A stretch of DNA of 64,000 bases, taken from the NCBI RefSeq assembly GCF_029937575.1, contig NZ_JAPYPS010000011.1:16965-80964 (forward strand). Reading direction: 5' to 3'. The stretch comes from Nocardioides sp. (GTDB lineage Bacteria > Actinomycetota > Actinomycetes > Propionibacteriales > Nocardioidaceae). This document shows, piece after piece, positions 50,814 to 59,858 of the stretch; position 1 is the stretch's first letter; every line of letters begins with the position of its first letter. The position numbers and the translations under genes are program-made. The notes beneath the pieces were generated by a model. The model was not told the DNA's origin. It ran no database searches and worked only from the letters and a program-made list of their open reading frames with translations.

Positions 50814-52154
50814 TCAGTCAGGCAGGTCGGGAAGTGCCGGCTTGTCGAGCCACGCCACGAAGAGATCGGCCAGGTCGGCCCCGGTCTCCCGGACCGCGTG
50901 GCCGACGAAGTCGGACGTCGTGACGGTCCCGCCGGAGTGCTCGGCCACCCACGACTTCACCAGGGCGAAGAACGCCTCGTCGCCGACGGTCAGCCGCAGC
51001 GCGTGCAGGGTCAGGGCACCGCGCTTGTAGACGCGGTCGTCGAACATCAGCTCGGGGCCGGGATCGGCCAGCACGAGCTTCTGGTCCAGCCCGGACAGCC
51101 GCTCGTGGTGGTGGCGCGCCCAGTCGTCGGCGGAGTCCCCGCCGGACTCCTCGGACCACAGCCACTCGCAGTAGCAGGCGAAGCCCTCGTGCAGCCAGAT
51201 GTCCTTCCACCACCGCAACGTCACGGCGTTGCCGAACCACTGGTGCGACAGCTCGTGGGCCACGAGGCGGACGGAGTCCCAGTCGTCGGTCATGAAATTG
51301 CGGCCGAAGGTCGACAGGCTCTGGGACTCGAGGGGTATCTCGAGGTCGTCGTCGGTGATCACGACGGTGTAGACCGGGAAGGGGTAGTCGCCGAAGAGCC
51401 CGGCGAAGAAGCGGAGCATGTCCGGGTTGCGCCCGAACGCGGCCTCGAAGCCCTCCCCCGGCTCGGGCGGCACCGCGGCCAGCAGCGGGGTGCCGCGCTC
51501 GCCCGCGTCGAGCTCGCGGATCTCGTAGCGGCCCAGCTGCACGGTGGCGAGGTAGGTCGCCATGGGCTCGCGCTGCTCGTAGATCCAGGTGGTGGCGCCG
51601 GCGCCGCGGGCACGCTTGGTCAGCAGGCCGTTGGCGACGACGGTGTAGCCGTGCGGGGCCGCGAGCTCGATGCGGTACGTCGCCTTGTCGTCGGGTCGGT
51701 CGTTGCAGGGGAACCACGTCGGGGCTCCGTGCGGCTGGCCGGCGACGATCACGCCGTCCTCGAGCTCCTCCCACCCGGCGTCGCCGTGATGCTTCTCGAC
51801 GAGCGGCTTGGGGGTGCCGGCGTACTTCACCGTCAGGGTGAAGGCGGTGCCTTCGCCGAGCTCGGTCTTGGCCGTGACGACCAGGCGGTTGCCACGCACG
51901 GCGTACTTCGCCGGAGTCTTGCCGTCGAGCAGGACCTTGGAGACGTCGAGGCGGGACAGGTCCAGCACGATGCGCCGTGTCGCCTCGATGATCCTTCCCT
52001 CGATGACGGCCTGCCCGCGCAGCTGGTTGCGGGTCAGGTCGTAGGAGAGGTCGAGGTCGTAGTGCCGGGCGCTCCACGACGGGTCGCCGTGCCCGGGCAG
52101 GTAGGGGTCGGCGGTGGGGAGTCCGTTGGTCGAGGCGCTCGAGGTCAGCTTCAC
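50814..52154 (-). CDS. M1-family metallo-aminopeptidase
   Basis: A 446-residue zinc peptidase. The zinc motif is VAHELSHQWFGNA with the third ligand in WLHEGFACYCEWLW; an N-terminal beta domain (1-190) is present, and the exopeptidase region is represented by IPLESQSLSTFGR rather than GAMEN. It is shorter than PepN (about 870) because the C-terminal domain is missing. No signal peptide is visible. The GTG start overlaps the stop of the Pls/PosA-type NRPS (GTGA). In Streptomyces albulus, enzymes degrading epsilon-poly-lysine are zinc aminopeptidases, so a paired synthesis/degradation role is possible. Confidence 0.85.
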   Translation of the reverse strand: MKLTSSASTNGLPTADPYLPGHGDPSWSARHYDLDLSYDLTRNQLRGQAVIEGRIIEATRRIVLDLSRLDVSKVLLDGKTPAKYAVRGNRLVVTAKTELGEGTAFTLTVKYAGTPKPLVEKHHGDAGWEELEDGVIVAGQPHGAPTWFPCNDRPDDKATYRIELAAPHGYTVVANGLLTKRARGAGATTWIYEQREPMATYLATVQLGRYEIRELDAGERGTPLLAAVPPEPGEGFEAAFGRNPDMLRFFAGLFGDYPFPVYTVVITDDDLEIPLESQSLSTFGRNFMTDDWDSVRLVAHELSHQWFGNAVTLRWWKDIWLHEGFACYCEWLWSEESGGDSADDWARHHHERLSGLDQKLVLADPGPELMFDDRVYKRGALTLHALRLTVGDEAFFALVKSWVAEHSGGTVTTSDFVGHAVRETGADLADLFVAWLDKPALPDLPD

Positions 52155-55100
52155 GAAGCGCCCACCCGGTCGTCCCAGGGGCCGATCGGGTTGCCGATCC
52201 AGGTGGTCTTGTCGGGCACCGACTCGCCCCTCATCACCAACGACACGGGTCCGACCGTAGCGTGGCGCCCGAGCGTCGCTGCAGGCAGGATGACGCTGTT
52301 GGGACCCAGGGTCGCACCGCGGCGCAGCACCACGACGTCCTTGGCGAAGCGGCGGTCGTGGAAGAGATGGGTCTGCACGACGCTCCCCTGGTTGACGGTG
52401 GCGCCGTCGCCGATGATGACCAGGTCGGTCTCCGGCAGCCAGTAGGACTCGATCCACACACCACGACCGATGCGCGCCCCCATCAGGCGGAACCACGCGT
52501 TGAGGACCGGCGTGCCACTGACCGCTCGGGCGAACCACGGTGCCGCGACCACCTCGACGAACGTGTCGGCGAGCTCGTTGCGCCACACGAACCCGCTCCA
52601 CAGCGGGTGGGTGCCGGGCCGCATCCGCCCCACCAGGAGCCACTTGGCGGCCGTGGTGATCGTCGCGGCGGCGAGGCCGGTCACGACCAGGACCGGCCCG
52701 GTGAGGATCAGGGCGACGAGGACGCCCGGCCCCTCGAGCAGCGCCAGGAGGGCGACGATCACCAGCGAGCTCAGCAGGAACGAGACCATCACCGGCACCA
52801 GACGACCCAGCTCGACCAGCGCGCGCAGGACGCGCAGCCGCGTAGGCGGGTGATAGGTGCGGTGGTCGGTCTCGGCGTCCGCCGTACGTCGTAGCGGAGC
52901 CGGCGGGCTGCCGAGCCAGGACTCGCCAGAGCGTGCCTTCTTGCGGCGCGGCGCCGCGGACAGCACCGCCACCAAGGACGCCTTGGGCACCTTGCGCCCG
53001 GGCGCTGCCATGCCGGAGTTGCCGACGAAAGCCCGCTTGCCGATCTTCACCCGCTCGACGCGCAGCCATCCCCCGCCCAGCTCGTAGCCACCGATGAGGG
53101 TGTCATCGGCGAGGAAGGCCTCGTCGTTGACCTGGGTCAGCGACGGGACCATCAGCACCGTGGAGGCCTCCACGTCCTTGCCGATCCGCGCCCCCAGCCG
53201 ACGCAGCCACCACGGTGTCAGCGTCGAGGAGTAGAGCGGGAACAGCCAGGTGCGGGCCTCGTCGAGCACCCGGACCGTGGTCCACACCGCCAGCGCGGTG
53301 CGGCTGCGGACCGGATGGACCCCGGCACTGATCGCCCGCCCCGCCAGTCGCACCACGCCCCAGACGAGCAGGGCGAGGACGAGCAGCCCCAGCACCGTGG
53401 AGAGCGGCACCCACACGAGCAGCCCGACGACGCCACCGGGCCCGCTGGGACGGTCCGCCCACAGCAGCGGCGGCAGCACGGCGGCGACGACGGCCAGGAC
53501 GGGGAGCAGCGACAGCCCGAGCGCGGTGGCGACGTACGCCGCCACCCACGCGCGCGACCCGGTCGGACGCTCCTGCCACGGACCTCGAGCGTCGTCGGCT
53601 CGCAGCACCGCGGGCGACCCGGCCCAGTACTCCCCCGCCGGCACCTCCCCGAAGACCGCCGAGCCCGGGGCGACCTCGGCATCGGCGCCGACGACGGCGC
53701 CGGGACACAGCATGCTGCGCGCGCCGACGCGAGCGCGCGCACCGACCCTGATCTCGCCGAGGTGCAGCACGTCGCCGTCGACCCAGTAGCCAGTGAGGTC
53801 GACCTCGGGCTCGATCGAGGCGCCCTTGCCGAGCTTGAGCATCCCGGTCACCGGTGGCAGTGAGTGCAGGTCCACGTTGCGACCCACCTGGGCGCCGAGC
53901 AGCCGGGCGTACCAGGTGATCAGCGGGGCGCCGGCCAGGTTGGTCGCTCCGATCTCGTCGGCCACGTGGGTCGCCAGCCACAGGCGCAGGTGGGTCTTGC
54001 CGCCGCGCGGGTGGTCCCCCGGCGTGACCGGATGGAGCAGTGCTCGTGCGGCCGCCGCCGCGACGAGCATCCGCCCCGGTGGGCTGACGAAGAGCGCACC
54101 CAGCACGAGCAGCAGCCAGCCGGAGACGTCCGGCAACCACGCCAGCTCGTCGAGTCCGCCCAGCAGCAGGCAGCCCAGGCCCACCCAGAAGAGCCAGCGG
54201 GGGGCGGCCAGGCAGCGGACCAGGACGGTGGCGGCGACCTGGCCCGCCTGGGTCTTGATCGGGGTGGGCCGCACGTTGCTGCGGTCACTCGTGGTGGCCA
54301 GCGCCATCGAGTCGAGGTGGGTGGCGATGGCGCCGAGGGTGGGATGGGCGTAGAGGTCGCCGACCACGACGTCGGGGTAGCGCTCCCGCAGGCGCGAGAC
54401 CATCTGCGCCGCCGTGAGACTGCCCCCACCGAGGTCGAAGAAGTCCGCCTCGCGGGTCTCCACGCCGGCCCCGAGCACGTCGAGCCACAGCTCGGCGACC
54501 CAGGTCTCGACGTCGTCGAGGTCCGTGCTCCCCGGCGACGAGCTGCGCGGCAGGGGCCACGGCAGGGCATCGCGGTCGACCTTGCCGGAGGTCCGGGTGG
54601 GCAGCGTGTCGACCACGGCGAGTCGCGGCACCAGCGCCGCGGGCATCTGGTCGCGCAGGGTCGCCAGGGCAGTCGTCTGGTCGAAGGTCGCGTCGACGGC
54701 GACGTACCCGACGAGCAGGCTGTTGCCGGCACTCGTCCTGCGTACGGCGGCCGCCGCGCCGTTGACGCCGGGCAGACCCAGGAGCGCACTGTCGATCTCG
54801 CCCAGCTCGATGCGCCGTCCACCCAGCTTGATCTGGTCGTCTGCTCGTCCGCCGAAGAGCAGTCCTCCGGGCTCGTTGACCACCAGGTCGCCACTGCGGT
54901 AGGCGCGCTCCCAGCCGAGGGTGGGCATCGCGGCGTACTTCTCGGCGTCCTTCGCGGGGTCGAGGTAGCGGGCCAGTCCGACGCCGCCGATGATCAGCTC
55001 ACCGGTGGCACCCACCGGCACGGGCAGCCCGTCGGCGTCGACGACGGCGAGGTCCCACCCGTCGAGCGGCAGACCGATGGGCACCACGCCCTGACCGGTC

Positions 55101-56029
55101 AGCTCCGCGCCACAGGCGACGACGGTGGCCTCCGTGGGTCCGTAGGTGTTCCACACCTCGCGGCCGGGCGCGACGAGGCGCGCGGCCAGCTCCGGCGGAC
55201 AGGCCTCGCCGCCCATGATGAGCAGGCGGACACGCTCGAGGGCCTCGGCCGGCCACAGGGCAACCAGGGTCGGCACCGTCGACACCACCGTGACCTCGTT
55301 GGCGACCAGCCAGGGTCCGACGTCGATGCCGCTACGCACGAGGGCGCGAGGGGCGGGCACCAGGCAGCCCCCGTAGCGCCAGGCCAACCACATCTCCTCG
55401 CAACTGGCGTCGAAGGCGACCGACAGCCCGGCCATCACCCGGTCCCCGACGCCCAGCGGGGCCTCCTGCAGGAACATCCGGGACTCGGCATCGACGAACG
55501 CAGCTGCCGACCGGTGGCTGACCGCGACGCCCTTGGGCTTGCCGGTGGAGCCCGAGGTGAAGATGACCCAGGCGTCGTCGTCCTGCGCAGGGTCCTCGAG
55601 GTCGCGAGGCACGGCGTCGGGACGTCGCGAGACGATCGCTAGGTCGTCGCCGACGACGGCGGCCACGTCGGCCTCCTCGAAGACGACGCGTGCCCGCTCG
55701 TCGGGGTCGTCGGCGTCGACGGGCACGTAGGCCGCGCCGGCCAGCAGGATGCCGATGATGGCGACGTAGAGGTCGGTGGTGCCGGAGCTGACCCGGACTC
55801 CGACCTTGTGGCCCGGCCCGACCCCGAGCTCGGCCAGCTGGGCGGCGAGGGCGTCGGCGGCCTCCTCGAGCTCGGCATAGGTCAGGACGCCGGTGCCGGC
55901 GTCGACGGCCGGTTCGTCGGCCGCCTGGGCGGCGGTCTCGCGGAAGATGTCGACGAGGGTGCGGGGGGACGGCGCGAAGGCTCCCCGAAGGAGCGGGTGG
56001 GTCGCGGCGTCGTGGTCGGCGTCGGTCAC
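52151..56029 (-). CDS. Pls/PosA-type NRPS: A-T-transmembrane-tandem C-like/hexapeptide domains
   Basis: A 1292-residue protein. Adenylation domain 25-490: A3 VIFTSGSTGKPKG (155-167), A4 FDASCEEMW, A5 NTYGPTEATV, A7 YRSGDL, A8 GRADDQIKLGGRRIELGEI, A10 TSGKVDRDAL. Thiolation domain 505-575 with Ser537 in DLGGGSLTA. Then six or more transmembrane segments and three repeated units with left-handed hexapeptide repeats (IRVGARARVGAR, GATLGPNSVILP). This is the layout of epsilon-poly-lysine synthetase Pls (about 1319 residues). Asp207 (position 235 of the A-domain code) fits an amino acid substrate; Glu211 (position 239) is compatible with a basic one. The product is unknown. Coupled to the M1 aminopeptidase gene. 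Confidence 0.85.
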   Translation of the reverse strand: MTDADHDAATHPLLRGAFAPSPRTLVDIFRETAAQAADEPAVDAGTGVLTYAELEEAADALAAQLAELGVGPGHKVGVRVSSGTTDLYVAIIGILLAGAAYVPVDADDPDERARVVFEEADVAAVVGDDLAIVSRRPDAVPRDLEDPAQDDDAWVIFTSGSTGKPKGVAVSHRSAAAFVDAESRMFLQEAPLGVGDRVMAGLSVAFDASCEEMWLAWRYGGCLVPAPRALVRSGIDVGPWLVANEVTVVSTVPTLVALWPAEALERVRLLIMGGEACPPELAARLVAPGREVWNTYGPTEATVVACGAELTGQGVVPIGLPLDGWDLAVVDADGLPVPVGATGELIIGGVGLARYLDPAKDAEKYAAMPTLGWERAYRSGDLVVNEPGGLLFGGRADDQIKLGGRRIELGEIDSALLGLPGVNGAAAAVRRTSAGNSLLVGYVAVDATFDQTTALATLRDQMPAALVPRLAVVDTLPTRTSGKVDRDALPWPLPRSSSPGSTDLDDVETWVAELWLDVLGAGVETREADFFDLGGGSLTAAQMVSRLRERYPDVVVGDLYAHPTLGAIATHLDSMALATTSDRSNVRPTPIKTQAGQVAATVLVRCLAAPRWLFWVGLGCLLLGGLDELAWLPDVSGWLLLVLGALFVSPPGRMLVAAAAARALLHPVTPGDHPRGGKTHLRLWLATHVADEIGATNLAGAPLITWYARLLGAQVGRNVDLHSLPPVTGMLKLGKGASIEPEVDLTGYWVDGDVLHLGEIRVGARARVGARSMLCPGAVVGADAEVAPGSAVFGEVPAGEYWAGSPAVLRADDARGPWQERPTGSRAWVAAYVATALGLSLLPVLAVVAAVLPPLLWADRPSGPGGVVGLLVWVPLSTVLGLLVLALLVWGVVRLAGRAISAGVHPVRSRTALAVWTTVRVLDEARTWLFPLYSSTLTPWWLRRLGARIGKDVEASTVLMVPSLTQVNDEAFLADDTLIGGYELGGGWLRVERVKIGKRAFVGNSGMAAPGRKVPKASLVAVLSAAPRRKKARSGESWLGSPPAPLRRTADAETDHRTYHPPTRLRVLRALVELGRLVPVMVSFLLSSLVIVALLALLEGPGVLVALILTGPVLVVTGLAAATITTAAKWLLVGRMRPGTHPLWSGFVWRNELADTFVEVVAAPWFARAVSGTPVLNAWFRLMGARIGRGVWIESYWLPETDLVIIGDGATVNQGSVVQTHLFHDRRFAKDVVVLRRGATLGPNSVILPAATLGRHATVGPVSLVMRGESVPDKTTWIGNPIGPWDDRVGAS

Positions 56030-56111
56030 GGGGGCGAACCTGTCGAATCGAGGTGAACGGGAGATGTCGTCGTCTCACGAACGGGGGTGGGCCAGTCTGT
56101 CAGCCCTCGGC

Positions 56112-56606
56112 TCAGCGCTCCGCCGTCCTTCCCGAGGCGGAGAACGCGTCGTCCATGCACGCGGCATCGCGCAGCGCACCGGCGATCACGCCGAAGTCGC
56201 CGGCCGGCACCTCGAACAGGCCCTGTCGGAACGGCAGCCCCCACCGCTGCTCGTCGGTCACGAAGCCGAGCATCGGCAGGAGCGGACGGATGGGGACGGC
56301 TCGCACCTGCTCGAACTCCACCCTGCGTCGCCACGGCTCGGAGCCCGGCTGCTGCCTCACCTGGTAGGGCTCGTCGTCGGCGATCACCCCGAGCGCGGTG
56401 AGGTGCTGCAGCGCCTTGGCGGCGCCGATCTCCGCGCGCGGCGAGTAGAACGCAATCCCGTCGCCTCGGCGCAGTCTCCGCAGCCGGGTGTCGCGGCCGT
56501 GCCCTGCCTGGGTGAAACCGCCTGCGACCCCGAGCAGCACGTGGTCGAGGCTGATCGTGTTGACCCAGTAGCGGGTGTCGGGTCGCGTCGGGGTCGCTGC
56601 CTGCAT
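56112..56606 (-). CDS. EVE-domain (UPF0310-like) protein
   Basis: A 164-residue single-domain protein. YWVNTISLDHVLLGVAGGF, then LRRGDGIAFYSPR and VRAVPIRPLLPMLGF match the EVE/PUA-like fold, which in other proteins binds modified bases in DNA or RNA. ATG 56606 gives the family N-terminus; an ATG further upstream (MVAVGGVWLVRV) is in frame but adds unrelated residues. It lies between the Pls/PosA gene and the acyl-CoA synthetase. No restriction genes are adjacent. Confidence 0.75.
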   Translation of the reverse strand: MQAATPTRPDTRYWVNTISLDHVLLGVAGGFTQAGHGRDTRLRRLRRGDGIAFYSPRAEIGAAKALQHLTALGVIADDEPYQVRQQPGSEPWRRRVEFEQVRAVPIRPLLPMLGFVTDEQRWGLPFRQGLFEVPAGDFGVIAGALRDAACMDDAFSASGRTAER

Positions 56607-56674
56607 GACGCGAACCAACCACACGCCACCGACAGCCACCATCAGGCCTGGATCGGCCGGCGCGCTCGAAGCTC

Positions 56675-58252
56675 TCAGTTGACCCCGCGGTCGCGTCCCT
56701 CCCAGAACGGCTTGCGCAGGTCCTTCTTGAGGATCTTGCCCGTGGGGTTGCGAGGGAGCGGCCCGGTGACGTCGATGGTCTTGGGGCACTTGAACGCGGC
56801 CAGGTGCTCGCGGCAGAAGGCGATCAGCTCGTCCGGCGTGGCCTCGGCTCCCTCGTTGAGCGCGACGACCGCCTTGACCGCCTCGCCCCACGTGTCGTCG
56901 GGCACCCCGATGATCGCGACCTCCATGACCGCGGGGTGCTCGGCCAGCACCCGCTCGACCTCGGGCGAGTAGATGTTCTCCCCACCGCTGATGATCATGT
57001 CCTTGAGCCGGTCCTCGACGAAGACGTAGCCGTCGGCGTCGACCTTGCCCATGTCGCCGGTGCGGAACCAGCCGTCCTCGGTGATCACCTCGGCGGTCGC
57101 CTCGGGCTTGCCGAGGTACCCCGAGAAGCGCTGCGGGGTCTTGAGCCAGATCTCGCCGTGCTCACCCGTGGGCAGGTCATCACCGGTGCCGGGATCCACG
57201 ATGCGGACCTCGGTGTTGGGGATCGGCCTGCCGGCCGAGACCAGGCGCTCGGGGTGACCCGACGACACAGCGGTGCGGTGGTCCTCGGAGCCGAGCTGGG
57301 TCACCACGCCCGCGACCTCCGTCAGGCCGTAGACCTGGAGGAAGTCGGTGTCGGGCCAGGCTTCCATCGCCGCGCGCAGCAGCGGCGCCGGCATCGGCGC
57401 GGCGCCGTAGGTGTAGGTCTTCAGCGCGGCGAAGAGCTTGACCGCGTCCTCGCCGGCCTGCAGGACCTGGGCGAGCACGGCGGGCACCAGGAACGTCCGG
57501 TTGGCGCCGCCCAGGATCGCGCCGGCCAGGGATGCCCCGTCCGGGTCGCGGGTCATGATGCTCGGCACACCGTCATGGATCGGGAACAGGACGTACGACG
57601 AGCCGCCGACGTGGAAGAGCGGCATCGCGACCATCGCCTTGTCGCCGGGCTCGAACGACCAGCCGTCGTGGGCGTTGAGGGTGTGGCTGACCATGTTGGT
57701 GTGGCTCAGCATCACGCCCTTGGGACGGCCCGTGGTGCCGGAGGAGTACATGACCAGGCAGGTGTCCTCCGGGGTCACGTCGGCCTGGCGACCGACCGGG
57801 GCGGCGGCAGCCAGCCACGACTCGTACTCGTCGTCGACGCCGTCGGGCGTCACCTCGATGATCTTCTCCACCGAGCCGAGGCGGTCGCGGATCTTCTCGA
57901 TCGTCGGCATCAGCTCGCGGCCCACGAACAGGACCTTGGCGCCGGAGTCGTTGACGGCGTAGTCGATCTCGTCGCCGGCCGAGCGCCAGTTGATGATCGC
58001 GTTGGCGGCTCCGAGCGAGCCGGCCGCCAGGGAGGTCTCGACGCACGCCGGGTGGTTCTTGTCGAGGAACGACACGACGTCGCCCCGTCCGATGCCGAGA
58101 GCCTGCAACCCGCCGGCGTTGCGCCGTACGCGCTCGTCCCACTGGCTCCAGGAGAAGGTGCGCGAGCCGTACGTGATCGCGTCGGCGTCCGGGGTCTCGG
58201 CTGCCCAGTGCGCGATGCGGTCGTCGGTGAAGGTCGGGGTGGGTGCGCTCAT
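56675..58252 (-). CDS. long-chain fatty acid--CoA ligase / acyl-CoA synthetase
   Basis: A 525-residue ANL-superfamily enzyme. P-loop YSSGTTGRPKGVMLSH, substrate region MPLFHVGGSS, YGLTEVAG, TGDMGKVDADGYVFVEDR and the C-terminal Lys in PRNPTGKILKKDLR. It activates a carboxylic acid as acyl-AMP and then acyl-CoA. It is related to FadD3/FadD13-type synthetases; the exact chain length is unknown. ATG 58252 is chosen; upstream frame has no similarity. It runs parallel to the EVE gene and divergent from the HtrA gene. Confidence 0.9.
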   Translation of the reverse strand: MSAPTPTFTDDRIAHWAAETPDADAITYGSRTFSWSQWDERVRRNAGGLQALGIGRGDVVSFLDKNHPACVETSLAAGSLGAANAIINWRSAGDEIDYAVNDSGAKVLFVGRELMPTIEKIRDRLGSVEKIIEVTPDGVDDEYESWLAAAAPVGRQADVTPEDTCLVMYSSGTTGRPKGVMLSHTNMVSHTLNAHDGWSFEPGDKAMVAMPLFHVGGSSYVLFPIHDGVPSIMTRDPDGASLAGAILGGANRTFLVPAVLAQVLQAGEDAVKLFAALKTYTYGAAPMPAPLLRAAMEAWPDTDFLQVYGLTEVAGVVTQLGSEDHRTAVSSGHPERLVSAGRPIPNTEVRIVDPGTGDDLPTGEHGEIWLKTPQRFSGYLGKPEATAEVITEDGWFRTGDMGKVDADGYVFVEDRLKDMIISGGENIYSPEVERVLAEHPAVMEVAIIGVPDDTWGEAVKAVVALNEGAEATPDELIAFCREHLAAFKCPKTIDVTGPLPRNPTGKILKKDLRKPFWEGRDRGVN

Positions 58253-58378
58253 GGGGCCATCCTTGCCGACCACCGCCGACTTCGTGTGAGCCGGGCCACA
58301 CCAACGGGCCGGAAACTTCTTGTCGAGGGCCCAGGGTCGTCTCAGCCCTCTCACAGCCACGCTCCGCACAGTGGAGCC

Positions 58379-59692
58379 ATGACCGAGCAGACGCCCCACC
58401 CGCAGGACCCGCACCGCCCCGAGGACCCGCGCCCCGCCGAATTCCAGGAGTTCGGCCGCCCCTCCTACCCGCCGCCGTCCGGCCCGCCGGCCGGCGCCCC
58501 GTGGGCCGCGCCGGACTCGACCCAGGTCCTGCCCGTCCAACCGCGCCCGAGCCAGAGCCACCCCGCACCCCGCGGACGTAGGCGCTTCGCGGTCGGGATC
58601 GTCGCTGCCGCGCTGCTCGTCGGTGGCGGCGCCGGGCTCGGTGGCGCCGCGGCGTACGACGCCTTCAACGACGACGACGGACCGGCGGCGACCGCGAGCG
58701 GCGTCTCGACCAGCCCCGTGGTGAGCTCCTCCGACGAGCCGGCCGCCGAGGGCAGCGTCGAGCAGGTCGCCAGCGTCGTTCTTCCCTCGGTCGTCAAGCT
58801 GGACGTCAGTGACGGGAGGCAGGCCGGCTCGGGCTCGGGCGTCATCCTGTCGTCCGACGGCGTCATCCTCACGAACAACCACGTGGTGGAGGTCGCCGGC
58901 AACGGTGGCCAGATCACGGTCTCGTTCAGCGACGGTAGCCACGCCGAGGCCACGATCCTCGGCACCGACCCGCTCACCGACACCGCGGTCATCCAGGCCG
59001 AGGGCGTCGACAGCCTGACGCCGGCCACGATCGGCGAGTCCAGCGGCGTCGACGTCGGCGAGGGCGTCGTGGCGATCGGTTCGCCCTTCGGCCTCGACGC
59101 CACCGTCACCTCGGGCATCGTCAGCGCGCTCAACCGTCCGGTGGACGTCGGGACCGACCAGGCCGGCAACGCGACCGTCTATCCCGCCATCCAGACCGAC
59201 GCCGCCATCAACCCCGGCAACAGCGGGGGGCCGCTGGTCGACCTGGCCGGGCACGTGATCGGCATCAACTCCTCGATCCAGTCCAACGGCACCACGTCGG
59301 GCGAGGCGGGCTCGATCGGTCTCGGCTTCGCGATCCCGATCGACGAGGTGCTGCCGGTCATCGAGCAGATGAAGGCCGGCGAGACGCCGACCCACGCCCG
59401 GCTCGGCGTGCAGGTCGGCAACGTGACCGACGACGGCTCCGGCGCCCTGGTCATCGACGGCGCCCGGATCCAGGACGTGGGAGCCGGCTCCGCCGCCGGG
59501 GACGCCGGGCTCGAGAGCGGCGACATCGTCACCAAGATCGACGACTCGCTCATCACCAGCTCCGACTCGCTCGTGGCAACGATCCGCTCCTACCGCCCCG
59601 GCGACGAGGTCACGGTGACCTTCGAGCGCAACGGCCAGGAGCAGACCACGCAGCTCACGCTCGACTCCGACGCGGAGTCCACCGACTCCTGA
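58379..59692 (+). CDS. HtrA/DegP-like membrane serine protease with PDZ domain
   Basis: A 437-residue protein. A Pro-rich cytoplasmic start (1-66) is followed by a transmembrane helix (about 69-93, FAVGIVAAALLVGGGAGLGG), a trypsin-like domain with His in LTNNHVV, Asp in LTDTAVI and Ser in NPGNSGGPL, and one C-terminal PDZ domain (ARLGVQVG to the end, including GLESGDIVTKID). It degrades misfolded exported proteins. The start ATG has GGAG a few bases upstream. It is divergent from the acyl-CoA synthetase gene. Confidence 0.92.
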   Translation: MTEQTPHPQDPHRPEDPRPAEFQEFGRPSYPPPSGPPAGAPWAAPDSTQVLPVQPRPSQSHPAPRGRRRFAVGIVAAALLVGGGAGLGGAAAYDAFNDDDGPAATASGVSTSPVVSSSDEPAAEGSVEQVASVVLPSVVKLDVSDGRQAGSGSGVILSSDGVILTNNHVVEVAGNGGQITVSFSDGSHAEATILGTDPLTDTAVIQAEGVDSLTPATIGESSGVDVGEGVVAIGSPFGLDATVTSGIVSALNRPVDVGTDQAGNATVYPAIQTDAAINPGNSGGPLVDLAGHVIGINSSIQSNGTTSGEAGSIGLGFAIPIDEVLPVIEQMKAGETPTHARLGVQVGNVTDDGSGALVIDGARIQDVGAGSAAGDAGLESGDIVTKIDDSLITSSDSLVATIRSYRPGDEVTVTFERNGQEQTTQLTLDSDAESTDS

Positions 59693-59756
59693 CCGAGCTT
59701 CCTGGCGCGACTCCCGACGAGGAGGCGTCAGGGCGAGACCCCACGGGAGAGGGGAC

Positions 59757-59783
59757 GGTGCGGCCCCTGGGTAGGGCCGCACC
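59757..59783 (+). terminator. first hairpin after the HtrA gene
   Basis: GGTGCGGCCC (59757-59766) and GGGCCGCACC (59774-59783) pair perfectly over a 7-nt loop. Confidence 0.6.
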
Positions 59784-59786
59784 ATC

Positions 59787-59825
59787 GCCGGCGACCGTCA
59801 CTTCCCCCCGACGGTCGCCGGCTTT
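59787..59825 (+). terminator. second, stronger hairpin after the HtrA gene
   Basis: 13-bp arms GCCGGCGACCGTC (59787-59799) and its complement (59810-59822) over a 10-nt loop, followed by a short T-run. With the first hairpin it forms a tandem terminator in the 166-nt gap before the convergent MgtE_N-like gene, and may act in both directions. Confidence 0.75.
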
Positions 59826-59858
59826 CCCGTGCTCCCGCCCGCCTTCACCGTCACCGGT

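Noticed and set aside
58309..58353. Possible ECF promoter before the HtrA gene (GGAAAC ... CGTCT)
   Set aside because: The spacing between elements is about 21 nt and the -35 is not GCAACC, unlike the two matching promoters.
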